This document shows positions 23,001 through 33,242 of a stretch of 64,000 bases of DNA, piece by piece. A model generated the notes under the pieces. That model did no database searches. It worked only from the letters and a program-made list of their open reading frames with translations, and was not told the DNA's origin. Source of the DNA: Thuidium tamariscinum (taxonomy: Eukaryota > Streptophyta > Bryopsida > Hypnales > Thuidiaceae). The position numbers were made by a program, and so were the translations under genes. Location of the stretch: positions 10,722,098 through 10,786,097 of the forward strand of contig OX344756.2 in assembly GCA_947034885.2 (NCBI GenBank), in the 5' to 3' direction. Each line of letters begins with the position of its first letter. Within the stretch, counting starts at the first letter, position 1.

Positions 23001-23765
23001 ATATCAGAAACTTCGGCACTCCCGCGTTTGGGTTATCGCCCATATCTAATACTCCTTCGCTTCTGCATGATCACAATGAGGTTCGTCAATCCCTAAACCC
23101 TAAGCCCCAAACCTATAAAAAAACTCAAAAAACCCTAACCCACCACTTTCTCGTTGCAGTTTTAGAAGTGGAAGGTGCTTTTCTGTGACGTAACTTCTCT
23201 TTAACTCGTTTAGCAACACGAGCATTTTCCGGTAGAGGATACTAATTGCATCACATTCGGCATCCTAATCGGTATGTAGGGAGTGTGAATTTTGGGACGT
23301 CACTATTGAGTTGTGAAGAGATCGCTAGGTATGAAATTCTCGTGCAATTTCAAAGTGGGAAGTTGTAGACCATTGTAATGGGCAATAGACAATCCCATTT
23401 CCATAGGAATTCCAGCGGCGATAGACAATTAGCTTAGTTATGGTTATACCTCTTGCTAAGTGACGGTCAACCAACTGTATGAATAATTGAGTTGTTGTTG
23501 GTAATAGGGATCATTTGGGAGCCGGACCAGGGCTCTAACGGTTTCAGTATCCTTGAAACTTCCTTCGTACCTTGACATCCTGTCTGATAATCCTTTTTTC
23601 TGTGATTGCAGAAACGTCCTTTTGCTCCTTGGCAACTTGTCTGATAAACCTTTTTCTTATGATTGTGTCCAGTTTTTGAATGCTCGGGAGTATCTGAAGG
23701 GCATCAAGGTCTACAGCGAAATCATCAAGGCTTTCACAGGTCATGTGGACATTTCAGACTCTTAA
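20084..23765 (+). CDS. ACY1: Aminoacylase-1 / M20 metallopeptidase, secretory signal (4 exons)
   Basis: Predicted to hydrolyse N-acyl-L-amino acids with two Zn2+ ions. Exons 20084-20911, 22144-22281, 22844-23080 and 23673-23765 join in phase 0 at GT-AG sites to give 431 residues. Residues 1-19 form a hydrophobic signal peptide (IIFFWLTMLLPF then a small-residue stretch), so entry to the secretory route is likely; there is no KDEL-type tail. M20 residues are in place: His93 and Asp95 in NSHTDVVPA, Asp126 in ARGTQDTKSIG, catalytic Glu160 with Glu161 in PDEEIGG, Glu188 in LDEGLA, His219 in GGHGGK and the last His in LLHDHNE (397-401). PSEAEAGFDIR in exon 2 matches plant aminoacylase-1 homologues. 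Three introns and the 3' flank carry repeats. The acceptor of the last exon sits in a local duplication. Peptidase or amidohydrolase specificity cannot be read from sequence. Confidence 0.93.
20935..22010. repeat. Diverged tandem repeats and telomere-like motifs in ACY1 intron 1
   Basis: Several blocks recur in the same orientation. (T)CTGTTTGTGCTTGAGAATC occurs near 20962 and 21029. GCTTGAGATTCCATTGAATC then CTT(A/G)CCAAGT-CAGGGTTTA is near 21410. A GTTTCTAGGTTT(A/C)A-ACGTACA block near 21199 recurs near 21505. AATATGGAG-(T)TGTCG(T/G)TCGTTTTC near 21078 recurs near 21922. GGTTTAGGG-like telomeric motifs punctuate the array. The intron appears to have grown by repeated local duplication. Confidence 0.6.
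22391..22728 (+). mobile_element. GAGGATACT-family MITE in ACY1 intron 2
   Basis: Ends GAGGATACTATTTGCGTC and TTTTAGTATCCTC, flanked by TA (22389-22390 and 22729-22730). It is 338 bases and non-coding, with internal blocks (GTAGACC, CCCATTTCC, GTATGAAT, GGTAACAAGGATCA) shared with the intron 3 copy. It fills most of the intron between exons 2 and 3 without reaching the splice sites. Confidence 0.75.
23235..23554 (+). mobile_element. GAGGATACT-family MITE in ACY1 intron 3
   Basis: Begins TA|GAGGATACTAATTGCATC and ends GGTTTCAGTATCCTT. Shared order with the intron 2 copy: TGTAGACCA, CAATCCCATTTCC, AACTGTATGAAT, GTTGGTAATAGGGATCA. It is 320 bases and slightly decayed at the right end, where the second TA is lost. 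Confidence 0.7.
23570..23672 (+). repeat. Duplicated 3' splice-site region before the last ACY1 exon
   Basis: CTGTCTGATAATCCTTTTTT then CTGTGATTGCAG (ending about 23612) is followed by TTGTCTGATAAACCTTTTTC then TTATGATTGTGTCCAG (ending 23672). These are two tandem copies of a polypyrimidine tract plus AG. Only the second gives the conserved M20 C-terminus. In phase 0 the first leads to an in-frame stop after ten codons. Confidence 0.65.
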
Positions 23766-23876
23766 TTCACATTCATTTCCATTTTCCTACACTAGTTGAA
23801 TTGATGCATACGTGGCCGTTAGCGGTGTAAATATTTTGATGGATTCCAAGATTGTAAATTAGTGTAAGAAACAGTG

Positions 23877-24003
23877 GAGGATTCTAAAACCATTAGGGAC
23901 CTGATTCCGTCTCCTGTGCTATAATATTTGTAGCACTTACGTTCAACTGCTAAAAATTCCTACGTATGTTGAAACTGCTTAAACTGATGCAAATAGTATC
24001 CTC
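23877..24003 (-). mobile_element. Short internally deleted GAGGATACT-family MITE 3' of ACY1
   Basis: Left end GAGGATTCTAAAACCATTAG and right end GATGCAAATAGTATCCTC, followed by TA. Only 127 bases, reversed relative to the intron copies, with the middle removed. It starts 112 bases past the ACY1 stop, so it may lie in the 3' UTR. Confidence 0.65.
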
Positions 24004-24132
24004 TACCTTAGATTAAATGATAGATATCGCTCACAAAGCAAAGCTTGTAGTGAGGTTCAAATTCTTACAATACAAATACGATGCCTCGAACATTGGTGTT
24101 TGGAAGCGGGACTCAGTTTGGTGCCATGTAGG

Positions 24133-24171
24133 ATTTTCAGGCTTTTACAGGTCATGTGGACATTTCAGGCT
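24133..24171 (+). pseudogene. Partial copy of the last ACY1 exon
   Basis: AGGCTTTTACAGGTCATGTG and the next 18 bases, ending in a TAA, match the 3' end of ACY1 exon 4 (about 23731-23765) with three differences, about 400 bases downstream. It is too short to encode anything and is best read as a local duplication of the gene's end. Confidence 0.55.
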
Positions 24172-24203
24172 CTTAACTCTTTTTCTGAAACAAGTGGTTT
24201 AAC

Positions 24204-27200
24204 TGTGCATTAAAGGGTAGGTAATTGGGGTTGGATATTCTTATCAAATTTTATATTGCTTGATCTGTTGGAATGCGTCTTTGTATTCGAAGATCTCGAA
24301 ATTCAAAGGGCTCAAAATTCACAATTTATTTGCAGCTATGTTCGTCAATCAGTGTAGTTCTGTAATGTAGGGCCTTACCTCGACTGTAGATTGGGCAATC
24401 AGTAATTATGTGTTACGTGGCATCATTTGCTTTGCTGAGACGCGTGATAAGTGGACGTGGAAATTCAATTAAATAAGGAGGAACGCCTAATTTACTATCA
24501 ATTTATTGTAGTTGTAAATGAAATATAAATTTAACTCAAGATTTTCAATCAATTTTAGAGCTGTATTGATTTTTTGTACTTAGTTAAATATGTAGTCTAT
24601 ATTTGGAAATAAATGGGGTTGAATTTACTTTACAAGAAGTTTAAAAGTTATGAAGTCTAAGGCATTGAATCAATGAATACAGAATTAAATAATATGAAGT
24701 ACTAACTAATGGAGTGATTCTACCAAAAATATGTATGGTTATTTGGGCGAAATTTGATTGCATCTGGCTACAATCTCCTATTTTAGGTCATAGGATTGAT
24801 AATCTTGTAGTTTGGAACACTATGAAACCCTTGCCATGTCTTTTTAGTTAGCCTTTTCTGTTTTCACTCTTGTTTGTACTCATTCTCTTCTTATTCCGGA
24901 CTCTGGCCCGGTTGTTCTTTGTTCCGATTTAATGCAATGGTTCTCCATTTGTTCAAAAAAAATTTTAAAAAAAATGTATGGAATTAAATAATATGAAGTA
25001 TATCCTACTAGAGCGATTGTACCAGAAATATATATGGTTGTGATACTTTGTTATCTAATGTACAAGCAAAACATATTGATATTTCTTTTGTCTCAAAATA
25101 AATCTAGGGCTTTAAAATGTACTTGTCTCAAATTAAACTTGAAATTGATTCTCTATGACTTGATGGATAACAATTGAAGCTAGTTCAAATATCCTAAAGA
25201 AAAAAAAATTTGTAGATGTTAGACCTTGAAGATTATACAACAATTTAATCCTTGTCAAGGGAATTAAAATGCAACCTCTAAACAATCAAGGGCAAAGAAT
25301 TCAACCTGAAGCTAAACAAAAACTATTACTAAAAAATTTCTTGTTGAGAATTTCTTGGAGTTGAATTATAGGACATTGTAAGAATTGAAAATAGAGGACA
25401 TCAATGAATGTCATTGTACCAACATTTGTTCAAAGAAATATCAAAATTAAGACCACTGGAATAGTTCCAAAAAGGGCAAAATTTGTTTCCTCCACTACTT
25501 GTTTTCAATATACATTGCTTTACTTTTGACTTCCATTCTTTCACACCTAATAGGGTTTAGCAAAAGTAACAATATCTCTACAATTCCTTAAAAATAGGAA
25601 CACCCCATACATCAATCTAACCATTTTTAGAAACCCCATATTTATTTCAAGATGGAGGGAGTACTCAATTAACAAAGCTAGAGTTGTTACAATTTAGTTT
25701 TGGAGCTTTTACATTCATGAACACATTTATTTTGTATTCATACTAAGCCAAATTAACAAGAACTTTTACAATCTTATACAATCTTTTTACACCTAAAAGA
25801 CATTTAAAAGAATACCTCTTCTAGAACATTGCCTAGTCCATTCTAATACTCAAATTGCACTACCAATTTGTCTTTAATTGCTACTAAAAGAACTTGAGGA
25901 TGGGCCCTAAGATTTCAAAGCTCGAATCCAAATTAAAAAATAGCCTCAAAATGTAGTCAATTAATCCAAACTATGGTTACCTATGTACATTTTAAGCAAA
26001 TTTCTTTGTTGTAAGTGTTGGTTGCATTCTCCAATTATTGTCATTGTAAAATTATCCTATTTAATGTAAGGACTAACAAATTAACTAATCTAAAAATTTC
26101 ATATTCCAACTAGTAGGGATTAAAGAGAAAGTTTGACTCAAGTTGGAATATTTTCATATCTAGTGATTTTGCGTGCAAAAGATAAGACAATAAGCAAAGT
26201 CAATTGTATGTGGTAGGGGATTTTTGTACTTCCAATAGTTGAAAATGGACAAGAACTTCATTAAAAGAAGTTGCTCCATACTTAATATAATATCAAGGCA
26301 TGAGATTGAGTTTATCCCATTGAAGACAAGGTGATGATTGCAAATGAATATCTACTTGAAAATAAGATGTTTTCATCAATAGTTGAAGTGACTACTAATG
26401 AAAACCTATCATTTTCAGCTAGAGTCATCAACTGGTCATCAATCTAGTCCTTAATGGGTTAAGAAAACTATCCTTGGTGATTTGATTTCCAATTCATTTG
26501 GACAATATTATTCACTAGCAAGTTGCCCTATTGGTCTACATAATTTAAAGTTAATGCACTTTTTGTACTAAAATATTAGTAACCACTAACAACAACTTTG
26601 TTTTCCATAGATCAACAAAAGTTTCTTGGCAAGCAACAATTCCATGATCAAGTTAGTATATACACATTAGTAGTTTTACCAAATTAAAGCATGGTTAGAT
26701 TTACCATGTTTATTTTCAATATTCATTGTATAGGTAGTAAGGTGGCCTTAGTGAAGTAAAGCTCATCCAAATTTGCAAATTCCAAATCATTGAAGTTACG
26801 AGTGAAGTTAGAACTTATAGACAAAACAATTTTATTCACTATCTAATGCATTTGCACATTTACAAGCAAATGTCTAATTGGCATTATCTTTGCATTTTTC
26901 TATTTTTGTTAGAAAATGTCAACTTTTTCATATCTAATTTTAATGCATAAACATTCAATTCTACCTTTTTGGAGTCATACTTTAAATTGTAGGTTTTGTA
27001 ATTACAATAGAAATTGAGTTGTGGCTTTTATAATCTACTTTACTATAACTAATATAAGATATATTAAACAAAGTATAATAGAATGACATGGAATTCTTGC
27101 ATTAGGTTGTTCATCAACATCAATCCAAATATGTCCAAACACTTTAAAATTGAAATTAGATCTAGATTGCCAAAAAAAAAAATCTAAATATCATTTAGTA

Positions 27201-27518
27201 AAAATTTGTTTAGTCAATCATCCATATCCAACAAGCCTGACAGCCTATTTGTTGTGATGAATGGCTTGTCAATTGGATTGGACAACCTCGAAATTTGTTG
27301 GGTCATCTAGTCAAACAATCTAGTCCATCTTGATCACAATTGTTTTCATCTACATTCTATCCTAATAGCCATTGGGGTTGAAAGTTGACATTACAACTTA
27401 TATATTGATATCATAGCATGACAAAACGTAGACAATCCTAAACTAATAGATTTTTTTTTTCAACTAAAGTTTAAGCATAGACTCTCATGCATGCATTCTC
27501 TTACTAAATTTTTTAACT
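24204..27518. other. Intergenic DNA, no gene seen
   Basis: AT-rich, with no ORF over about 60 codons. It contains the 146-bp-family element listed at 26315-26459. An AATAATATGAAGTA block occurs twice, near 24690 and 24990. I see no RNA gene. Confidence 0.5.
26315..26459. mobile_element. 146-bp-family TA-TSD palindromic MITE
   Basis: Ends TCCCATTGAAGAC and, in reverse complement, ACCCATTAAGGAC, flanked by TA on both sides (26313-26314, 26460-26461). The 145 bases fold through GTTTTCAT...ATGAAAAC with GTTGAAGTGACTACTAAT in the loop side. Same family and size as 44336-44481. Confidence 0.72.
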
Positions 27519-27520
27519 TA

Positions 27521-29382
27521 AACCCTAAAGGGTATCAACTATGTTTTCACCAAAAAGGCTCTAAAACTACAATTTTTAATACAAGTGCAAACAAAAATTA
27601 AACTTTTTTTTACAAATATAACCATGGGATTTGGTAGTAATGTGGTTTAAGAAGATGTAAAATAAATTTCAGAATTTTCCACCATGTAGATTACAAAATA
27701 TAAACATTTAAATTGACAAAAGTCCTTTTCTTATCCTAGCAAAAATCCGAGCAACTTCACTTCACAAGGTCTTATTTGTGTGAAAAAAAATTCCAAATGG
27801 TGGTTATCCATTGAATTCACTCTTCAATTCAAGTTGGTTACATGCTCAAAAAATTTCAAATCATTTTGAATTGTACAACATATAGAAAAAAATAGTAAAT
27901 AGAAAAAAGTAGAAAATGAGCCAAAATACTAAATTGTGAACAATTTATTTGTGTAAATGAAAAATGCCAATTCCAATGGTTGTAATATTGTAATAAACAA
28001 TCTTCATCCAATGTTTTGATTTTTTTTCAAAATATTAAAAATTGAATTAAATAATGGATTTCAAACTTTTTTTTGTAGAGTAGAGATTCTATAACTATCC
28101 ACAAACTACCCCAAACTAAAATTCCTCAAAATTTTCATCTCATTAATCAAAATAGAATGATTCAAAGCTTTCTACATAGATAAAAATTTAATAAACCAAT
28201 TTCAATTTATTTTTCTTTAAAAAGTAATTTTTAAAGAAGTTTTTTTATTTGCCTAGTCTGCCCGCCGAGGTAAAAAAAATGACATATCATGCCATAGTTT
28301 TTTAACCATGTAGTCAAAAGTTATGAAAATTATTGGGCCTTAACCCCTCAAGGACTAAGAGGACACAATGAGTCCTCACTAAAGTTTTTAATGGCAATTT
28401 CTTGGAAGGGTGAAACAAATTTCAATATTTTGGGAACTAAGATCTTGTACAAAAAAAAGTTTACATAATTTTTGCATTTTTTTATCCTCTAATTTTGAAT
28501 GGAAGAAGTAGTTAAAAATTCATTTACAAAATGTAGTCAAGAATGTAGTCTAGTAGGAAAAGGGAGTCAAGTATAATTTTTATTCATGAGAAGAATAGTA
28601 GAGATAGAAAAAAAACATTTTCTTACACATTTATATTCTATAATCCACACAGACAAAAAAAAATTTGAAAAAAAATTTGAAATTCTTGTTTTTGACAATC
28701 TTTTGAATAAAAGGTTCAATCAAGTATAATTAATGATACAAAATAATTAAAATGATTTCAATTTTTTTTAAGATATTCCAAAAATATGATAATAAAATTA
28801 ATTGTAGAATTTCAAAATTTTATCTATATATAAATTTTTTAAAGAATTTTGTAGGATCCAATTTGCTTGGGTTTGACTTTCTAGTCTTCATGTTTGAAAA
28901 TGTGTACAAATATGAGAGATTTTTTTTCCTTCAAATTTTCAAATAAAAAAATACAAAATTTGCTTTAGATTTCAAATCATTTTTTTAGGGGGGTTTAAAA
29001 ATATTTATTCATCTTTTTATTAATTTCTTCCTCCAAAACCTATGGTTTAGGCCTATGAAGTTAATCATCCAAAATTGTTATAATCTAAAGATCTAATAGT
29101 CAAAGTTTCCTAAGATTCATTCCATGCATACTAGATAAAATAATATTTACTTTTGTATAGTTAAAATTTTAAAAATTATTCACATCTATGTGCAAAAAAA
29201 TATCAAAGTGTTAGAATTCATTGAAAACCTCCATTGTCAAAACTGTGTTAGTCCTAAGGGGTTAAAGCTACTTCTTGGGGAAATGTTTTCTGAAATTTTC
29301 AAAGAAAAAAATAAAAACTCCATTCGTAATGAGTTGCTCAAAATCGCTATGTTGCCAAAAAAAAATTTAGGACTTTAGGGGT
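27521..29382 (+). mobile_element. ACCCCTAAAG-family element interrupted by a nested element
   Basis: Left TIR AACCCTAAAGGG (after TA 27519-27520), right TIR GACTTTAGGGGT (before TA 29383-29384). Without the nested insertion at 28343-29262 the element is about 940 bases, the size of the intact copies at 36781, 45122 and 62850. TA TSD and short TIRs with non-coding interiors suit non-autonomous Tc1/mariner-like (Stowaway-type) elements, though the length is unusual for that class. Confidence 0.75.
28343..29262. mobile_element. 920-bp TA-TSD element nested in 27521-29382
   Basis: TIRs ACCCCTCAAGGACTAA and TTAGTCCTAAGGGGT. TA is duplicated on both sides (28341-28342, 29263-29264). Excising it restores TTGGGCCTTAAAGCTACT, the uninterrupted sequence seen in reverse at about 36890-36905. 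Its interior does not clearly match its host, so I treat it as a separate family with similar ends. Small ORFs inside resemble nothing known. Confidence 0.75.
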
Positions 29383-29881
29383 TAAACTTCAATACATTCA
29401 CTTTTCAATATGCAAACCTTTATAATTGTGGATTGTGTTCCATTTGTTTACTATTTTGTATGGATAGGGCTTTCTATTTTATTGCTTAAAACTTCTAAAT
29501 TTTTTATAAGTTATCTTTTGTCCTTAATTTGCACTTTGAAGATGACATCGAGGAATAGTACAAGCTTTGAGAAACAAGATGTCATGGATTTTAGACTATC
29601 CCCATCTAGATATGGGAATACCTATTAAAACATACATCAATTAGTCATGTCATTAGTGTCCTCTTGGACAATTTTGTATTTGGGTGCCTAGACCTTATTG
29701 ACTCATCAACACAAATGGCATTCTTTAAAAACCTAACAAATCTCCATAACAAATCTCTATAAGGATCAAAATTATTGAATCATAGATGTTGGCATTACTC
29801 TCCACTATTAGGATGGTTTGGAGCAATCTCTTATTTATGATGGGAGAAGTAATATCCAAGACTCTAGTTGAGGACTAGACT

Positions 29882-30033
29882 CACTAGAAGAAAGTTAGAA
29901 GCCTTTAATGTGACTTCAACATAATCTAGATGATGTTTTGCATTGATTGCAACGAATTTGCATTGCAGTCAACACAAAACATCATCTAGATTATGTTGAA
30001 GTCACAATAAAGGCTTCTAACTTTCTTCTAGTG
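29882..30033. mobile_element. CACTA-ended hairpin MITE, 152 bp, ACT TSD
   Basis: Starts CACTAGAAGAAAGTTAGAAG and ends with its exact reverse complement, flanked by ACT (29879-29881, 30034-30036). The first ~59 bases of each arm pair with one mismatch. CACTA ends and a 3-base TSD fit the CACTA (En/Spm) superfamily. Transcription would give a long near-perfect hairpin. Confidence 0.78.
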
Positions 30034-30036
30034 ACT

Positions 30037-31014
30037 TCAAGCAATTCTTGTTGGATATTATAGCAATCAATTACAAACTTGAAGAAAGAAATCAATTGAG
30101 CATATTTATTATTAGTATCCTCCTCCTAAGTCTTAAGATTTTTTAAGGGAAGTCTTGAAGGTTTAGATATAGTAGAGGTACCTATTATTCATATACACCC
30201 CATCAACAATAAATAGGATACCCTATTTTCAACCAAGATTGGAATGGATTTCTAGGTTTTTTCTTGGAATGTATGTCTTTGTACTTTTTCAAGGTTTGAA
30301 CCAATAAGTTCATGACACATAAGTGAGGACAAAAGTAGGAAGAAATGAGTGGGAAAGTAGTTCTTGAATGATCCGAATTGGATGAATCTAGATGTTGGTT
30401 ATTGGTCAAGTCCAACTTTTGCCTTTCAAATTTCATAGTAATTTCAATTCAAGAGATAAAATTACCAAATTTTTTCCAATCTCTACTATTTCTATCAATG
30501 TACGTTTGAAGTTTTTTTTGCTTTGCCTTGCACTATCTTCCATCATGTCTAGATGTCCTTATTTTATTGGTTTTTGGTACTTCTACTAAAGATGCCTATG
30601 ATCTCAAATTTTTCGAAGATGTTTTGAAACTTTTCTTCAAGATATGAAAATTGATAAGATTTTTAAATATACAATTTTTTTTTCAATTGGTATCTAGACA
30701 AAAAATTTATGAAACAATAACAATAAGTCCAAAATAAGGAAGAAGGGCAACAAAAATAATCTACAAAATTTAGAATAATGATTATTTTTTAAGTTATTTC
30801 TCATAAACTGTATTTTTGATCATGTACATCTTATGTCATCAATACCTAAGCCTTATCATATATTGCATTTTGGTTCAAATTCTAAGTGTTTTGTTTTTAA
30901 GAAAGATGGTTATAGATGCACAATCCTTATTATATGCTAATTTAGGTGCAAATAGTGAAAAAATATTTTGAGAATAGATTGTTAGCCTAGTAAGGTTGAA
31001 GCAAATAATGAGGG
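30037..31014. other. Intergenic DNA, no gene seen
   Basis: AT-rich. The two overlapping ORFs at 30203-30589 lie on opposite strands and show no family motif. No repeat boundary could be assigned. Confidence 0.45.
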
Positions 31015-31380
31015 ATAAGAGCTGGTAGAATTTTTTCCCATATAAAAATATACGAAATATGTGAATAGAGAGTTTTATAGAATTTTATTCTCAAAATTTA
31101 AATTATTGTGAAATTTTGGGAGCCAAAAGTTTGCATCCATTTCCAACCTCTAAACTCTTCCAATTCTAATTAATCTAGAGTTACTTTCCCACTCACTCCT
31201 TCTAGACATGTGTCTTAACTTTGTTAGTCCCATCTTTGATAAGGACCAAAAATAAATAATAAATAAATAAATTCCAAATTTCATTTCCATCCTAAGGTTG
31301 GAAATAGTGCACCCTACAAGTTGGTTATTGGACTTGGTTGATCACTAGTGCTTCAACCTTAAGTTACACAAAGCTTAGTG
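31015..31380 (+). repeat. Copy 1 of a ~350-base dispersed repeat
   Basis: Matches 32765-33230 in order: TTTTTCCCATAT, GAGCCAAAAG-like, CACTC(A)CTTCT, GACATGTGTCTTA, AAGGACCAAA, GGAAATAGTGCACCCT, TTGGTTATTGGACTTGG and GCTTCAACCTTA. It lacks the CACTA hairpin found at 33051 in the other copy. No coding frame is preserved. Confidence 0.6.
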
Positions 31381-31689
31381 CCAAATTAACAAGAATGGTG
31401 TGACCATGAGGCACTATCTTAGGTGAACAATAATATTAATTTTATTGTTAAAAATATTAAAATACTAAATAGAGGGGACTTCAAATAAAATTATTAAAAT
31501 AAAATAAATGGTGAACCCAACAAAGTTTGCTTGGGCAACCCTCTTCAGCTAGTCAGGGGTCTACCTAGGTCCTAGGCAATCTCTCCCGTCAACCAAATAG
31601 GGGTCCCCCTGAAAGCCAATGTTTGTCTAAATCATTGTGTTGGAGTGTGAATAGGATTATAGATAAGATTTGAAAATACATATCCAAAA

Positions 31690-31987
31690 CAATGTGTTTT
31701 TTTTCATTTCTTATGAAGTGCCATAGTGGTGATACTTCATTTTATTGTGGAGCTCCAAATATCAACATTCATCCATATATTGGATAGAAAATAACATATT
31801 AGCACACAATACATATCTATCACTCTATTTTCATCCACTATTTGGCGATTTCATCCATTATTTTTAAAAAATTTGAAGTTTATTGACAATTTCATCCAAA
31901 AATTTACTGTTTATTTTCTACAGGCTTGGTGCCAGGCCAAACAATTTGGTGCAATTTTGCGCCAAATTGTTGGAAAAAAAAACATTG
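31690..31987 (+). mobile_element. hAT-like MITE, 298 bp, 8-bp TSD
   Basis: Ends CAATGTGTTTTTTTT and AAAAAAAAACATTG. Flanks ATCCAAAA (31682-31689) and ATCCTAAA (31988-31995) form an 8-base TSD with one change. An 8-base TSD with CA(A/G)TG-type ends fits hAT. The interior matches 38817-39112 closely. Confidence 0.75.
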
Positions 31988-31995
31988 ATCCTAAA

Positions 31996-32484
31996 CCCAC
32001 CAAAATCGATGCCATGGACTCTGTCCAAAAAGGACAGAGCCAACAAAAAGCTGCACTGAGTTGCAAAGGGTACAGAAGAGGACTGTAAGATAAGTGGGAA
32101 GTTCAGTGAAACCAAACCAAAGCGATCTCCAAGACGACGGACCGAGACATTTGAATTTGAATTGTCACAACTTCCAATGCGAAGCCACAAAAGTTTGAAT
32201 CACATTTGGCGGTCCAATTTCACTTAAGATAACATAAGCTTTTAGATGTGATATTGTAAGTCCAGAAATTTGAAATTGCAGCCCAAGAGTTTTGGATTGG
32301 GGCCAGTACAGAATAGTAATATATCATAGATGGTTTTGCATCAGAGTTCTCTGGCAAGGGGTTCAGTGATCCAGCAAACTGGAGGGGAAAAACAAAATGG
32401 TAGGCAGGCTCAGATGCTCAGTGTACTAAGGTTGAGGCACCAGTAGCCGACCATTTAAGCAATTTTAGAGCAGATTTTGCACAG
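31996..32484. other. Unassigned intergenic DNA
   Basis: Less AT-rich than its surroundings, with a few short ORFs running across the MITE border. I recognise no protein or repeat family. Confidence 0.4.
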
Positions 32485-32486
32485 TA

Positions 32487-32759
32487 AGGTGGGTACACCC
32501 AAAAGCGCCACTTATTCATACTGAGCCTAGTTCCTGCTATGAATTAGTTCAAATTTTTATGTAGCCTTGTTGGCAAGTGAAAGCATGTTCCAACGCACCA
32601 AAGAAAATAGGATTTGGATATGGTATGCAAAAGTTATTATTAGTCAAAGTCTGTTTCTGAAAGCGCCATCTACATTCTGTGAACATGACTGATTTCAGAA
32701 ATGTATGTGCACTGTAGATGGCGCTTTTAGGAACAGGGCGCTTTTGGGTGTACCCACCT
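32487..32759 (+). mobile_element. 273-bp TA-TSD MITE (AGGTGGGTACACCC), copy 1
   Basis: Starts AGGTGGGTACACCCAAAAGC, ends with the reverse complement, flanked by TA (32485-32486, 32760-32761). A second inverted pair inside, AAGCGCCATCTACA and TGTAGATGGCGCTT, gives a sub-hairpin in the right half. Nearly identical to 58508-58780, including length, which implies recent spread. Confidence 0.85.
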
Positions 32760-32764
32760 TATGA

Positions 32765-33230
32765 GGTGGTGGGAATTTTTCCCATGTAGGAAGATAAGAA
32801 ATATGGGGATAGAAAAATTTTCAGAATTTTTTTTCTAAAACTGAATGTACAGAGAATTTTGGGAAGCAAAAATTACTCCAGAGTTTAGACCAATAGCCAA
32901 TGTCTAGAATCTCCTAATTCTGATAATGCTTTAACTGCTTTCCGTTCACTTCTTCTACTCACTAATTTGGACATGTGTCATTATCTTATTACTCTTGGCC
33001 TCAAAAAGGACCAAAGCACGCAATTCAAGGTGTGTTTGGAAATATGTTTTCACTAGAAGAAAAGCCTCAAAATCTGCGTTTGTTTCAACATAACTCACTT
33101 GATGCATTATGTTGAAACAAACGCAGATTTTGAGGCTTTTCTTCTAGTGTTTGGACTTGATTGGAAATAGGGCCCCCTGCAGGTTGGCTACTAGACGTGG
33201 TCGACATTTGGTGCCTCAACCTTACAACTT
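32765..33230 (+). repeat. Copy 2 of the dispersed repeat at 31015, carrying a CACTA hairpin
   Basis: Same block order as 31015-31380, but interrupted at 33051-33149 by a 99-base CACTA-ended palindrome and its TTT TSD. It abuts the 273-bp MITE on its left. Confidence 0.6.
33051..33149. mobile_element. 99-bp perfect CACTA hairpin, TTT TSD
   Basis: Begins CACTAGAAGAAAAGCCTCAA. Arms of 43 bases are exact reverse complements around a 13-base loop, flanked by TTT on both sides. Ends match the 152-bp hairpin at 29882, so the family is shared. As RNA it would be a miRNA-precursor-sized stem without a single mismatch, which suggests a young insertion. Confidence 0.82.
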
Positions 33231-33242
33231 CATATTTGATAA

